From positions 62,001 to 126,000 of the forward strand of contig JAFS01000001.1 in NCBI GenBank assembly GCA_000526255.1: 64,000 nt of DNA, read 5' to 3'. Position numbers and translations under genes: made by a program. Shown here in pieces: positions 21,994 through 30,373 of the stretch; the stretch's first letter is position 1, and every line of letters starts with the position of its first letter. This DNA is from Verrucomicrobia bacterium LP2A (GTDB lineage: Bacteria; Verrucomicrobiota; Verrucomicrobiia; Methylacidiphilales; Methylacidiphilaceae). Below the pieces are notes generated by a model, which was not told where the DNA came from, did not search any database, and was given only the letters and a program-made list of their open reading frames with translations.

Positions 21994-22539
21994 ATGGAAG
22001 CCGTGATCGTAGTCGACATGCTCGTCGACTTCGTTCGCGGAAAGCTGGCCACGGGTCGGGAGGCTGCGGTGATCGAGCCGCTCCGGCGGCTCCTTTCCGT
22101 GGCGCGAGCGGCCAAGAGCCCCGTGGTCTATGTGGGCGATGCTCATCTTTCCCATGATTTCGAGCTGCGGGTTTGGGGAGAGCATGCAATGCGAGGGAGC
22201 GACGGAGCCCGCATCGTCGCCGAGTTGGCCCCGGAAAGGGACGATTACCTTCTCGAGAAGCGGAGCTACAGCGCTTTCTTCGAGACCGGGCTCGATTCGC
22301 TGCTTCGCTCGCGGGAAGTGGATACGGTCGTCCTTACGGGGCTCCACACGCATATCTGCATCCGCCACTCCGCCGCCGATGCGTTTTTCCGGGGGTACCG
22401 GATTGTCGTGCCGATCGATTGCGTGGCCGCTTTTACGGAGGCGGAGCAGGGGTCAGGCCTGGAGTATCTCCATCGCATCTACGGGGCAGAGCTGATCACG
22501 GGCGCCGACATGGCGCAACGTCTCGGTTCCGGATGCTGA
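21994..22539 (+). CDS. isochorismatase/nicotinamidase-family cysteine hydrolase
   Basis: 181 residues. The catalytic triad of the family is visible as D8 (VVDM), K89 (LEKRSYSAF) and C122 (THICIRHSA). A D49-x-H51-xx-H54 cluster resembles the metal site of nicotinamidases, so nicotinamide-to-nicotinate hydrolysis is possible; other members cleave isochorismate or N-carbamoyl groups. A pair of hairpins follows before the convergent ctaB gene. It is 30 bases after typA and likely cotranscribed. Confidence 0.8.
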   Translation: MEAVIVVDMLVDFVRGKLATGREAAVIEPLRRLLSVARAAKSPVVYVGDAHLSHDFELRVWGEHAMRGSDGARIVAELAPERDDYLLEKRSYSAFFETGLDSLLRSREVDTVVLTGLHTHICIRHSAADAFFRGYRIVVPIDCVAAFTEAEQGSGLEYLHRIYGAELITGADMAQRLGSGC

Positions 22540-22581
22540 CCTGTCTCCTCCAGGTCGGAGCTTTAGCCGAAGTCTCGGCTA
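22540..22581 (+). terminator. candidate bidirectional terminator hairpins
   Basis: Two inverted repeats sit in the 39-base gap between convergent genes: GACCTG/CAGGTC and TAGCCGA/TCGGCTA (22564-22581). The second overlaps the ctaB stop. T runs are poor, so an intrinsic terminator is only possible. Confidence 0.35.
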
Positions 22582-23562
22582 TTTCCAGAAAAGAACGAGA
22601 AGTCCCAGGAGCAGGGGCAGGTAGGCGATCGAGGCAAAGAACAGGGCGCGCGCCGTGGCCCGATCGGGTCCGTTGTGGAACCGAATGGCCGTCCAGAGGA
22701 AGAGGGCTCCCAACACCGTCGCTCCCAAGGAGTAGGGAAGGGAGGCCGTTCCCGCCGCCATCGGCCAGAGACTGACGAGAAGGAGAACCGAGGTGAAAAA
22801 GACCGTCTGGGAGGTGAGCTTTCGTCCAGTCGCATCGACTACGACGAGCATCCGGAAGCCAGCCCGTTCGTAATCGTTCCGGTAGAGCCAGGCAATGGCG
22901 AAGAAATGAGGCATCTGCCAGAGAAAGAGCAGGGACAGAAGAAAAAGGGCGGTCTCGTCCACTTCGTTCTTGGCGCTCACGTATCCGATGACCGGAGGCA
23001 GACCGCCGGAGATGGCACCCACCCAGGTATTCCACGGGCTGAGCAGCTTGAGCGGCGTGTAGACGCAAACGTAGGTCGCCAGGGTCGCGGCGGCAACCAG
23101 CGCGGCAAGGAAGTTCGTGAATAGGGCGAGATAGGCGACTCCGGCGGCTGCGGAAGCCAACGCAGCTGCTGCAGCATGGAGTCCGTCGACGCGGCCTGCG
23201 GCAATCGGGCGATTCCGGGTTCGGGCCATCTGCGCGTCTTGACGGCGCTCGATCACCTCGTTGAGAACGGCCGCGGCGGCCGCCACGAGTGCGGTTCCCA
23301 CGACAGCGTGGAGGGCTCCGAGGCCGTTCATCGGATGGTCGGATCCGAGGCAATAGCCGATCAGGGTAGTCAGGAGAACGAGGAGGGTCAGCCGGAACTT
23401 GATCAGCTCCGAAATCTCCCGCCACCAGCGAATCGGAGCGGGCAGCACCCGCGGCACCGGTGCGGCGAGCGCTTGCTGGGCGTCGGACGGAAGCGAAGGA
23501 GAGGACGGATTATGGAACACGTCTTTCACCGGAACCAAAGCGAAAGGCTCTAGGCGGGACAT
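22579..23562 (-). CDS. ctaB: protoheme IX farnesyltransferase
   Basis: 327-residue inner-membrane prenyltransferase of the UbiA superfamily that farnesylates heme b to heme O, the first step to heme A. The polyprenyl-diphosphate motif region reads LNEVIERRQDAQMARTRNRP, as is usual for CtaB/CyoE, and the second acidic loop contains DYERAGFRML. About eight to nine TM helices follow. The start ATG lies inside the last 13 bases of ctaA, with GGGAAAGGA just ahead, so the two are translationally coupled. Confidence 0.92.
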   Translation of the reverse strand: MSRLEPFALVPVKDVFHNPSSPSLPSDAQQALAAPVPRVLPAPIRWWREISELIKFRLTLLVLLTTLIGYCLGSDHPMNGLGALHAVVGTALVAAAAAVLNEVIERRQDAQMARTRNRPIAAGRVDGLHAAAAALASAAAGVAYLALFTNFLAALVAAATLATYVCVYTPLKLLSPWNTWVGAISGGLPPVIGYVSAKNEVDETALFLLSLLFLWQMPHFFAIAWLYRNDYERAGFRMLVVVDATGRKLTSQTVFFTSVLLLVSLWPMAAGTASLPYSLGATVLGALFLWTAIRFHNGPDRATARALFFASIAYLPLLLGLLVLFWK

Positions 23563-24629
23563 TCCTTTCCCGCATCGCCCACAGAATCCTTTCGGGCCGC
23601 AAGAGCCTCCTTGCCGGCGAGCCAGCGATGGCGATAGGCGATTCCCGCACCCAGGATGGCGAGAAGGAAGAGGCCGGCACCCAGCAGAACGTGAAGCGAC
23701 GTCGGCACGACGGATTTTCCGCTCCAGATTACGAACGCGCCGAGTGCGATCTGCGCGGCGGTGAGAGCCAAGAACCAGCCCATCGTTCGACGAAGCGCTC
23801 CCGGCCGATCTTTGCCCGAGAGGCCGGAAGCGATTGACAGGGCGAAGAGGAGGATCAGGAGCGCCAACCCGCGATGCACCAGTTGCAAATGAATCTGGAA
23901 AAGCGAGGTAGGCGCGATGCTTCGTGCTGCTCGCTGCGCGTTGATTTGCCCGAGATCGGCCTCGGTAATGTGCGGCCAGAGATGGCCGTACGCGGTTGGG
24001 AAATCAGGGATGGAGAGCCAGGCATGCGCATGGCGCATGGCGGCGGCGACGAGGAGCTGCAGATAGAGAAGCAGGCAGAGGCTCAGTAGGGCACCGGGAA
24101 TCCAGGGTGGCAAGCCCGAGAAGGCGGTTTTCCCAAAGGAGCTTCTGTCGGCGGGATGCCACAGGCGGGTCGAGGTCGCGAGCCAGATGACCGCGACGAG
24201 AGCGAGAAAGCCCTGAGCCAGGGCGGCATGAAGAATGCCCAGTCGATCGGCCACCCAGACGACACGGAGTCCTCCCACTACACCCTGCAGGACGACCAGA
24301 AGCAGAGCAGACGCCCCCGCCCACCGGAGCCACGACCGGGTCTCCCGCAGCCAGATCCAACCGACCAGCACGATCGTAAGCAAGCCGACCGCCGACGCGG
24401 CCAAGCGATGGCTGTGCTCGTAGAGCACTCCCCCCGCCCAGCGAGCGAAGGGGAGGGAGAACATGTTGTAGCCGAAGCTTGTCGGCCAATCGGGAACCGA
24501 CATCCCCGACTCGGTGCTCGTCACGAGCGCCCCGACGCCGATCAGCACGAGAGTCGCGACGACCAGAACACCGGCGAACCAGTGAAGAGCCTGAGAGGGG
24601 AAAAGACGTTGCGTTTCCAAGGAAAGCAA
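23550..24629 (-). CDS. ctaA: heme A synthase (COX15/CtaA)
   Basis: 359-residue inner-membrane enzyme that oxidises the C8 methyl of heme O to a formyl, giving heme A for aa3-type oxidase. Eight hydrophobic segments are visible, with histidines expected to bind heme: LYEHSHRLAAS, GILHAALAQ, LVHRGLALL and TSLHVLLGA. The loop VTSTESGMSVPDWPTSFG is typical of the family. Cytochrome oxidase subunits are not in the window. First gene of a two-gene operon, divergent from moxR across 207 bases that I could not resolve into promoters. Confidence 0.92.
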   Translation of the reverse strand: MLSLETQRLFPSQALHWFAGVLVVATLVLIGVGALVTSTESGMSVPDWPTSFGYNMFSLPFARWAGGVLYEHSHRLAASAVGLLTIVLVGWIWLRETRSWLRWAGASALLLVVLQGVVGGLRVVWVADRLGILHAALAQGFLALVAVIWLATSTRLWHPADRSSFGKTAFSGLPPWIPGALLSLCLLLYLQLLVAAAMRHAHAWLSIPDFPTAYGHLWPHITEADLGQINAQRAARSIAPTSLFQIHLQLVHRGLALLILLFALSIASGLSGKDRPGALRRTMGWFLALTAAQIALGAFVIWSGKSVVPTSLHVLLGAGLFLLAILGAGIAYRHRWLAGKEALAARKDSVGDAGKECPA

Positions 24630-24836
24630 TCCTTACCCTTTCTACCTACTCCGATTCTTTGGTAGCTGTCACGTCGGATTTGATCGAGGGATGGCTTACG
24701 GGAACGCCCGGGGGAGACACGGAAAATCCCCGGAAGGGGAAAATGCTCGCAGCGGAGCCTTGTCGAGCGCCCCGGCCGAAAAAAGAGCCTCGCGTCGCAA
24801 AAGGGACTCCTGGCTATACTGTTCGTAGGAGCCATC

Positions 24837-25808
24837 ATGATCAAGGGACCGGAGTGGGCGCGGCGGATTCTCGATGAAGTGCACAAGACCGTGCTTGGTC
24901 AGGACAAGATCATCGAGAGGCTGCTGATCGCCCTTCTTTCGGGTGGCCACGTCCTGATCGAAGGCATGCCGGGATTGGCGAAGACGCTCCTGGTGAAGAG
25001 CCTCTCTACGGCGGTGGGGGTGCAATTCGAGCGGATTCAGTTTACTCCGGATCTTCTTCCCAGCGATGTCGTCGGGACGATGGTGTTCCAGCCGCAGGAG
25101 AGCAGATTCTACCCCCATCTCGGCCCGATTTTTGCCAATATCGTCTTGGCCGATGAAATCAATCGGGCACCGGCGAAGGTGCAGAGCGCCCTGCTGGAAG
25201 CGATGCAGGAGAGACAGGTGACCCTGGGAGGTGCCGCGCATCGCCTTCCCGATCCCTTTCTTGTGCTGGCGACGCAAAATCCCATCGAGCAAGAGGGGAC
25301 CTATCCCTTGCCGGAGGCGCAAGCCGACCGGTTTCTCTTCAAGGTCCTGGTAGATTATCCGTCGGAAGACGAGGAACGCTCGATGTTGCGCCTGTGGGGG
25401 AGGCTGACGGAGACGCCTGAGGTTTCCGGGGTCTCCTCCGCCGAGGAGATCTGTCAGCTTCGTTCCCAGATCGATCAAGTCTATGTGAGCCCGGCAATCG
25501 AACGCTACATCCTGGAGCTCGTGCGGTCGAGCCGGCGCCAGGAGTTCGTTGGCGGGCAAAAGCTTCTTTCCTACGGAGCTTCGCCGCGCGCGTCGCTGGC
25601 CCTGTTTCTGGCCGGGCGCACGATGGCTTGGTTGCGGGGTCTCGATTATGTGAGTCCCGCGTTGATCCGGGAGATTTTTCCCGATGTCCTCCGCCACCGG
25701 GTCGGGTTGAGCTATGAAGCGGAGGCCCAAGGAATCCAAGTGGGTCAGGTCTTGGATCAATTACTGGAATGCACCGCGATCCCGGAGGCGGACCGAGCGC
25801 GGGCATAA
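24837..25808 (+). CDS. MoxR-family AAA+ ATPase
   Basis: 323 residues with AGGAG six bases before the ATG. Walker A is GMPGLAKT, Walker B VLADEINRAP, sensor region LVLATQNPIEQEGTYPLPEAQ, and the C-terminal lid domain is intact. MoxR ATPases work with VWA proteins as metal-insertion or assembly chaperones; in methylotrophs one set matures methanol dehydrogenase. The downstream DUF58 and VWA genes complete the usual core. The specific client is unknown here. Confidence 0.92.
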   Translation: MIKGPEWARRILDEVHKTVLGQDKIIERLLIALLSGGHVLIEGMPGLAKTLLVKSLSTAVGVQFERIQFTPDLLPSDVVGTMVFQPQESRFYPHLGPIFANIVLADEINRAPAKVQSALLEAMQERQVTLGGAAHRLPDPFLVLATQNPIEQEGTYPLPEAQADRFLFKVLVDYPSEDEERSMLRLWGRLTETPEVSGVSSAEEICQLRSQIDQVYVSPAIERYILELVRSSRRQEFVGGQKLLSYGASPRASLALFLAGRTMAWLRGLDYVSPALIREIFPDVLRHRVGLSYEAEAQGIQVGQVLDQLLECTAIPEADRARA

Positions 25809-25819
25809 AGCGGCCATTC

Positions 25820-26728
25820 GTGGACTCGTCCAAGGATCTTTCCCGGATTGTTGCGGCGTGCGGGCTTTTGCGTCGCCTGGAATGGCGGGTGCGCCGCTCC
25901 TCGAGATCCCTGCTCGAAGGCGGCTACCGTTCGGCCTTTCGGGGGAAGGGGATGGAATTCGAGCAGGTGGTTCGTTACGAGTTCGGCGATGACGTGCGGG
26001 ACATCGATTGGAATGTCACGGCGAGAAAGGGAGAGCCGTATCGCAAGAAGTTCGTGGAAGAGCGCGAGCTCTCCGTTCTTCTCCTGGTGGAGGACAGCCC
26101 GTCGCTCTGCTTCGGCTCTGAGGGCAAGACCAAGCGCGAGGCGGCATTGGAGGCCGCCGGCTTCTTGGCGGTACTCTCCGCCGATAATCGCGATCGCGTG
26201 GCCATTCTGCGTGTCTACTCCGGCGGCTACGCTCTCTACCCCTCAAAGCGGCAGCGCCGCGGAATCCTCGGTTCGCTCTTGCAGCTTTTGACCAGCCGGC
26301 CTCCGGAGCGGTGGCCTCTGCCGGAGCCGGAGATCCCATGGAGAGTGGTTCATTCGGCTCTGGTGCGGGGCGGGGTCTTGGTTTGGCTTGGGGATTTCGC
26401 GGGAGAGACCAAACCCGCGGATTGGGCGGGATTGCGATCGAGATTCGAGCTGGTGGGCATTCGGATCGACGATCCCTGGGAGAGAAGGCTGCCGGAGATG
26501 GGTGTCGTGGACGTTTTGGATCCAACCTCCGGAGAGTTTCTTTCCCTGGACACCTCTTCGCGCGGCGTTCGCCGACGCCAGGAAGAGTGGGTCCGGGAGC
26601 GGGAGCAGCGGTGGAAGGAGCTCTTTCCCTCCGCTCGATCGGCGTGCGTGCTGAGCACCGACCAGCCGATCGCCTCGGGGCTCGCGCAATTCCTGCTTGC
26701 GCGCAGGCGCGAAATGCCTGTTGCTTAG
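25820..26728 (+). CDS. DUF58 domain protein of MoxR operon
   Basis: About 302 residues from GTG 25820, 11 bases after the moxR stop; the frame also continues upstream into moxR and the start is uncertain. The family motif is GKGMEFEQVVRYEFGDDVRDIDWNVTAR, given here in part as EFGDDVRDIDWN, followed by PYRKKFVEERE. A VWA-like fold follows with VEDSPSL, where MIDAS residues would sit. DUF58 proteins sit between MoxR and VWA proteins in most bacteria and are thought to be adaptors of the chaperone. Confidence 0.85.
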   Translation: MDSSKDLSRIVAACGLLRRLEWRVRRSSRSLLEGGYRSAFRGKGMEFEQVVRYEFGDDVRDIDWNVTARKGEPYRKKFVEERELSVLLLVEDSPSLCFGSEGKTKREAALEAAGFLAVLSADNRDRVAILRVYSGGYALYPSKRQRRGILGSLLQLLTSRPPERWPLPEPEIPWRVVHSALVRGGVLVWLGDFAGETKPADWAGLRSRFELVGIRIDDPWERRLPEMGVVDVLDPTSGEFLSLDTSSRGVRRRQEEWVREREQRWKELFPSARSACVLSTDQPIASGLAQFLLARRREMPVA

Positions 26729-26780
26729 CCGGGGTAGCTCGATTGCGGCGACGAGCGCATCCGGCAATTCCCTTGCGATC

Positions 26781-27788
26781 ATGGGTCATCTGCGACTGGG
26801 ACATCCCTTCTTCCTTTTCCTTTTCGCTCTTCTCCCGCTGCTGATCTGGGCGAGAAGCCGGAAGAAATCCTCGGTCTGGATGCTTCCGTTCTCCGGGCGC
26901 TGGAAAGGCAAAGGCGAGGCCCAATCGGAGAAGGCAGCGATTGTCTGCGCCTACGGAGGGCTCCTGTTGGCGATCTTCGCTCTGGCGCAGCCGCTCAAGG
27001 AAATGGGAATCTTTCGGATTCCGCGCGAAGGCTACGACATCATGCTCGTCCTCGACCTCTCCGGGAGCATGCTGGCCGAAGATTATGAGCGGGGCGGTCG
27101 AACGGTGAGCCGGTTCGAGGCGGTGCAGGGTGTGGTGAAATCTTTTTTGGACAAGCGCGTCGGCGACCGGATCGGCCTGGTGGCCTTTTCCGGGAGGGCA
27201 TATACCGTGAGCCCTTTGACCTTTGACCATCGATGGCTCGATCGGCAAATCGATCGATTGGAGGTGGGAATGATCGAGGATGGGACGGCGATCGGGGATG
27301 CGGTCGGTCTGGCCCTTACGCGCCTGACCGGGAAAGGAGCCGCCGAAGCGGGGAAGAGAAAGGGGAAGTTTCTGATTCTGCTGACTGACGGAGGAAATAA
27401 TTGCGGAACGCTCTCCCCGGATGAGGCTATCGATCTGGCGACCCAAAAGAGGGTTCCTATTTTTACGATTGGGGCTGGACGCCTGGGCGATGCCGGCGCT
27501 TCCCTTCTCGACCCGGGGGGACAGACCGTCGGGGCGGACATGACGCCTTCGGATCTCGATGAAGAGCTGCTCCGCCGCATGGCGCAGCAGACCGGCGGGC
27601 GCTACTTTCGGGCGATGGATGAGGGAACGATTCGGGAAGCCTTTGCCGCGATCGACGCGGAAAAGAAGGTTTCCTTCTCCGATCATCCCGGACGGATGAC
27701 GGAAGAGCTCTATCCGTACTTCCTGGCTCCCGCTCTTCTGCTGTGGGGGCTGGCACTCTTCCTGGCCCGACGCCGTCTGCTTGCGTGA
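26781..27788 (+). CDS. BatA-like VWA domain membrane protein
   Basis: 335 residues from the ATG at 26781. TM helices near both ends (about 9-26, 55-77 and 308-328) flank a von Willebrand A domain with an intact MIDAS motif DLSGSMLAED, the TDGGNNCG loop and GTAIGDAV. This is the usual layout of BatA/Aerotolerance VWA proteins that partner with MoxR. No BatB/BatD or TPR partner follows; the next gene is convergent after 29 bases, so the operon is minimal. Confidence 0.87.
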   Translation: MGHLRLGHPFFLFLFALLPLLIWARSRKKSSVWMLPFSGRWKGKGEAQSEKAAIVCAYGGLLLAIFALAQPLKEMGIFRIPREGYDIMLVLDLSGSMLAEDYERGGRTVSRFEAVQGVVKSFLDKRVGDRIGLVAFSGRAYTVSPLTFDHRWLDRQIDRLEVGMIEDGTAIGDAVGLALTRLTGKGAAEAGKRKGKFLILLTDGGNNCGTLSPDEAIDLATQKRVPIFTIGAGRLGDAGASLLDPGGQTVGADMTPSDLDEELLRRMAQQTGGRYFRAMDEGTIREAFAAIDAEKKVSFSDHPGRMTEELYPYFLAPALLLWGLALFLARRRLLA

Positions 27789-27817
27789 CGGGGGCGCGAT
27801 CCCTGCCGAGGTTGCTG

Positions 27818-28522
27818 CTATGGGCCCACGGCCGGATCTTCAACGACGATCGGCCGCGTTGCCGCCTTGGCGACCGCCCCTTCCGGGAGATAGCCGCTCC
27901 AGGCCAGGCCCGGGTGGATCAGAGCCCCTCGGCCGAGGATGGAACCGGGATTGAGGACGGCGTTGCACCCGACCTGTGCCCGGTCTCCCAGGATCGCGCC
28001 GAACTTGCGGAGGCCGGTGGAGAAGACGGCCTGTCCGAGACGGACCCGCACCTCGTCGCCGAGAAGGCGCAGATTCGAGAGGATCGCACCCGCTCCGAGA
28101 TGGGCGTAAGCGCCCAGGATCGAATCGCCCACGTAGCTGAAGTGAGGAACTTGAACCCCGTTGAAGAGGAGAGCGTTCTTGAACTCGCAAGAATTGCCGA
28201 GGACACAGCGGTTCCCGACGATGACATCCTGACGCACGAAGGCTCCTGGTCGGATCGTGCAGCCTTCCCCGATCCAGGCCGGCCCAAGAAGGACCGCTCC
28301 GGCCTCGACGACGCATCCCTTTTCGATCCGGACCCGGGGGCCTACCGTGGCTCGGGGCGAGACCTCCCCCAAGATGGCCGGCTCCAGCTGTTCTTCCAGG
28401 TAGCGCGCAAGGTGGCGCAGCACCTCCCAAACCTGGGAGATTCCAAGGAAGAGAGAGGCGTGGGCCGTCTCGGAGAGATCCAGGAGAGATTCCGGCGCAA
28501 AAGGGGAAAAAGGTGCCGCCAT
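27818..28522 (-). CDS. left-handed beta-helix (hexapeptide repeat) protein, GlmU-like
   Basis: 234 residues. After a short helical N-terminus (about 1-48) there are repeated hexapeptide turns such as IEKGCVVEAGAVLLGPAWIG (spread over residues 69-88), VIVGNRCVLGNSCEF and LNPGSILGRGALIHPG, which form a left-handed beta-helix. The layout FKNALLFNGVQVPHFSYVGDS matches the acetyltransferase half of bifunctional sugar nucleotidyltransferases such as GlmU, but the uridylyl/nucleotidyl half is absent. It may be an acyltransferase of nucleotide sugars or a cut-down regulatory form. It lies next to the mobile element, between it and the VWA gene. Confidence 0.7.
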   Translation of the reverse strand: MAAPFSPFAPESLLDLSETAHASLFLGISQVWEVLRHLARYLEEQLEPAILGEVSPRATVGPRVRIEKGCVVEAGAVLLGPAWIGEGCTIRPGAFVRQDVIVGNRCVLGNSCEFKNALLFNGVQVPHFSYVGDSILGAYAHLGAGAILSNLRLLGDEVRVRLGQAVFSTGLRKFGAILGDRAQVGCNAVLNPGSILGRGALIHPGLAWSGYLPEGAVAKAATRPIVVEDPAVGP

Positions 28523-28637
28523 GGCCGCTCCCTAAGAGATTTCTCAGTCCTCGGGCAAGCAGATTCGCTCGCGACACGCGATGATCCGGGAAACGCGGAA
28601 TTCTGGAATGATTCTCATGCGCTTACCTAGGTTTTTC

Positions 28638-28652
28638 CGCTTGCGACAAGCG
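28638..28652. repeat. small perfect hairpin near element right end
   Basis: CGCTTG and CAAGCG flank a three-base loop. It lies about 90 bases beyond the tnpB stop, in the 222-base gap to the beta-helix gene. It could belong to the element end; no T run follows. Confidence 0.4.
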
Positions 28653-28960
28653 CTCGAAGCAGGGCACGCCCGACCCACAACAGACGGCGATTGTCTAGCA
28701 CCTAATCATACAAACCGTTCCTAAAACCATAGACCACCATCCCACTACCAGGGAAGGTCGTCGATGACGTCGGCCGAACAGTTCTGCCGACGGTTCGCGT
28801 GCCGGGATTCCGCCGGCAATGCCCAGGTTGCGCCCAATGCCCGCGTTTCCGGGAGCAAAGGCGCGGGCGGCTCTCGCAAGCCTCCCGACCGGGCATGCGC
28901 TGCATGCGCCGCTTTGAGCCTCCTCCGAACCTCCGACCAGAACGACCACACATGCTTCGC
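28650..28960 (-). ncRNA. candidate omega (reRNA) RNA at tnpB 3' end
   Basis: TnpB proteins use an RNA encoded by the 3' part of their gene and the element's right end, with the guide reading into flanking DNA. Here the 98 bases after the tnpB stop read, on the minus strand, through GGTCTATGGTTTTAGGAACG and GTTTGTATGATTAGG and carry no gene. Position and extent are inferred from family knowledge; no structure was computed. Confidence 0.3.
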
Positions 28961-30373
28961 CCGATTCCTCGCGGGTAGGGCAAAGGTGAGGTGGCCGCCA
29001 TTGCGGGCTGGCGCGACGGCCTCCCGCACGGTCGGATGCTCGGAGAAGCCCAAGCCTCTCCTGGCCACGGCATAGGCCGCGCCCTGGTGAGAACCGATGC
29101 CGTGACGACGCGCATGATTCACCGCGCCAATCACGGAAGTATAGGCCGGATCGACTTCGATCCCCTCGACTCCGGCTCGAAAACAGGCCGCCTTGAGCAT
29201 GGCGATGGTCTTGGAGTAGCAAAACGACGAGATCTTCCTGGCGGCGGATGGACTCGCCACCTCAAGCTCAGCCCTTCTTTTCTTGAGATCCAGCCGCTCA
29301 AGGACCAGGGGAAGACCACGCTCCCGTGCCATCTCCACAATCATCCTCGCCGCGTCGCCGATGATCGCCTTGGCTTGATCTTCGGTCTTGCCGTAGAGGT
29401 TGAGATCCACCCGAAGGGCCCGCCGCAGGTTGCCGAACCGGTCCGTCTCCGCCACGGCCAGATGGTCGTGGTTGATGTCGATCCCAACCGCTCCCGCCAG
29501 ACGGCTCGTCGCCATGGGAACGGACCTGGCCGGGACGCTCGCGAAGACCCGCCAGCCCTTCCGATCCCTCACAAAGCGGTAGCTCACAGCCACTCCCTCC
29601 CGCTTCCGGACAGGCTTGCCCGTCTTGGTTTGCGAGAAGACAACCCGGCTCGCGGCAAGCGCATGAAGGATCTCCTCCTGGCCATAGGCGAATCGCACGC
29701 CGGGAATGACCAGAAGCTTGCCATCCGAGGCCAGCGCGTCGGGAAGACGTAGACGCAGCGTGACACTGCCGTCTTCCTCGACCGAAGCCCGGCAGGACTG
29801 GTTGCCCGCCGTCTCGTCCTTCGAGCCGATCACGAAGAACTGACTGCTCCGCGCCGCCTGCCAATCCTCTTTCCACTTCGCATGGCTGGCATAACCGTTC
29901 TCCTCCAGGGCAAACTGCTTGCGGAAAAGGCGGCGGGAGCCGAAGCAGAGGCGGACGCGCCCCGAGTCCCGGTCGGCGATCCGTGCCGTGAGCCTGGCGC
30001 GAAGGCTCCCAAGCCGACGCTTCTTCTGGTGCAGCTTCTCCGAGCCTGGCTCCCTCGCCGAGAGAATGCGGACGACCCTTTCGGCTTTCTGGATGCGGGA
30101 CTCGGCCTCGGCGATCCACTCCGGAAGCCGCTCCCGGATCGAGGCGATCTTGCCCTCGAGGCCCACGCGAATCGCGTTGAACTGCCGGGCGGTGATCCCA
30201 AAGCGCCGCTGGAACTCGCACTTGAGATCGCCCATCGGAATCCCCACCCGCATCCTGGCAAAGAGTGCCCGCTCGGCTTGCCCGTAGAGATCCGCATAGC
30301 CGTCAAGAGCCGCGACCTGCTCTGCCGCCAGCCTCAAGCGCGTCTGGTAGGCGAAGACCGGACGATCACTCAT
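28745..30373 (-). CDS. tnpB: TnpB RNA-guided nuclease-like protein, atypical
   Basis: 542 residues, longer than the usual 350-420. RuvC-type residues are visible as D299 (GIDINHDH) and E359 (VLERLDLKK). The segment VDPAYTS (407-413), which normally leads into the CxxC zinc finger, runs instead into VIGAVNHARRHGI with no cysteines. The third acidic residue, normally in a D-x-N-A-A setting, aligns with SHQGAAYAVARRG (428-440), where no Asp is present. Either the active site is rearranged, as reported for some TnpB branches, or this copy is cleavage-dead. The start overlaps tnpA by eight bases. Confidence 0.85.
   Translation of the reverse strand: MSDRPVFAYQTRLRLAAEQVAALDGYADLYGQAERALFARMRVGIPMGDLKCEFQRRFGITARQFNAIRVGLEGKIASIRERLPEWIAEAESRIQKAERVVRILSAREPGSEKLHQKKRRLGSLRARLTARIADRDSGRVRLCFGSRRLFRKQFALEENGYASHAKWKEDWQAARSSQFFVIGSKDETAGNQSCRASVEEDGSVTLRLRLPDALASDGKLLVIPGVRFAYGQEEILHALAASRVVFSQTKTGKPVRKREGVAVSYRFVRDRKGWRVFASVPARSVPMATSRLAGAVGIDINHDHLAVAETDRFGNLRRALRVDLNLYGKTEDQAKAIIGDAARMIVEMARERGLPLVLERLDLKKRRAELEVASPSAARKISSFCYSKTIAMLKAACFRAGVEGIEVDPAYTSVIGAVNHARRHGIGSHQGAAYAVARRGLGFSEHPTVREAVAPARNGGHLTFALPARNRAKHVWSFWSEVRRRLKAAHAAHARSGGLREPPAPLLPETRALGATWALPAESRHANRRQNCSADVIDDLPW

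Noticed and set aside
27743-28630. Plus-strand frame opposite the beta-helix gene
   Set aside because: Mirrors the hexapeptide-repeat gene, whose repeat pattern is convincing.
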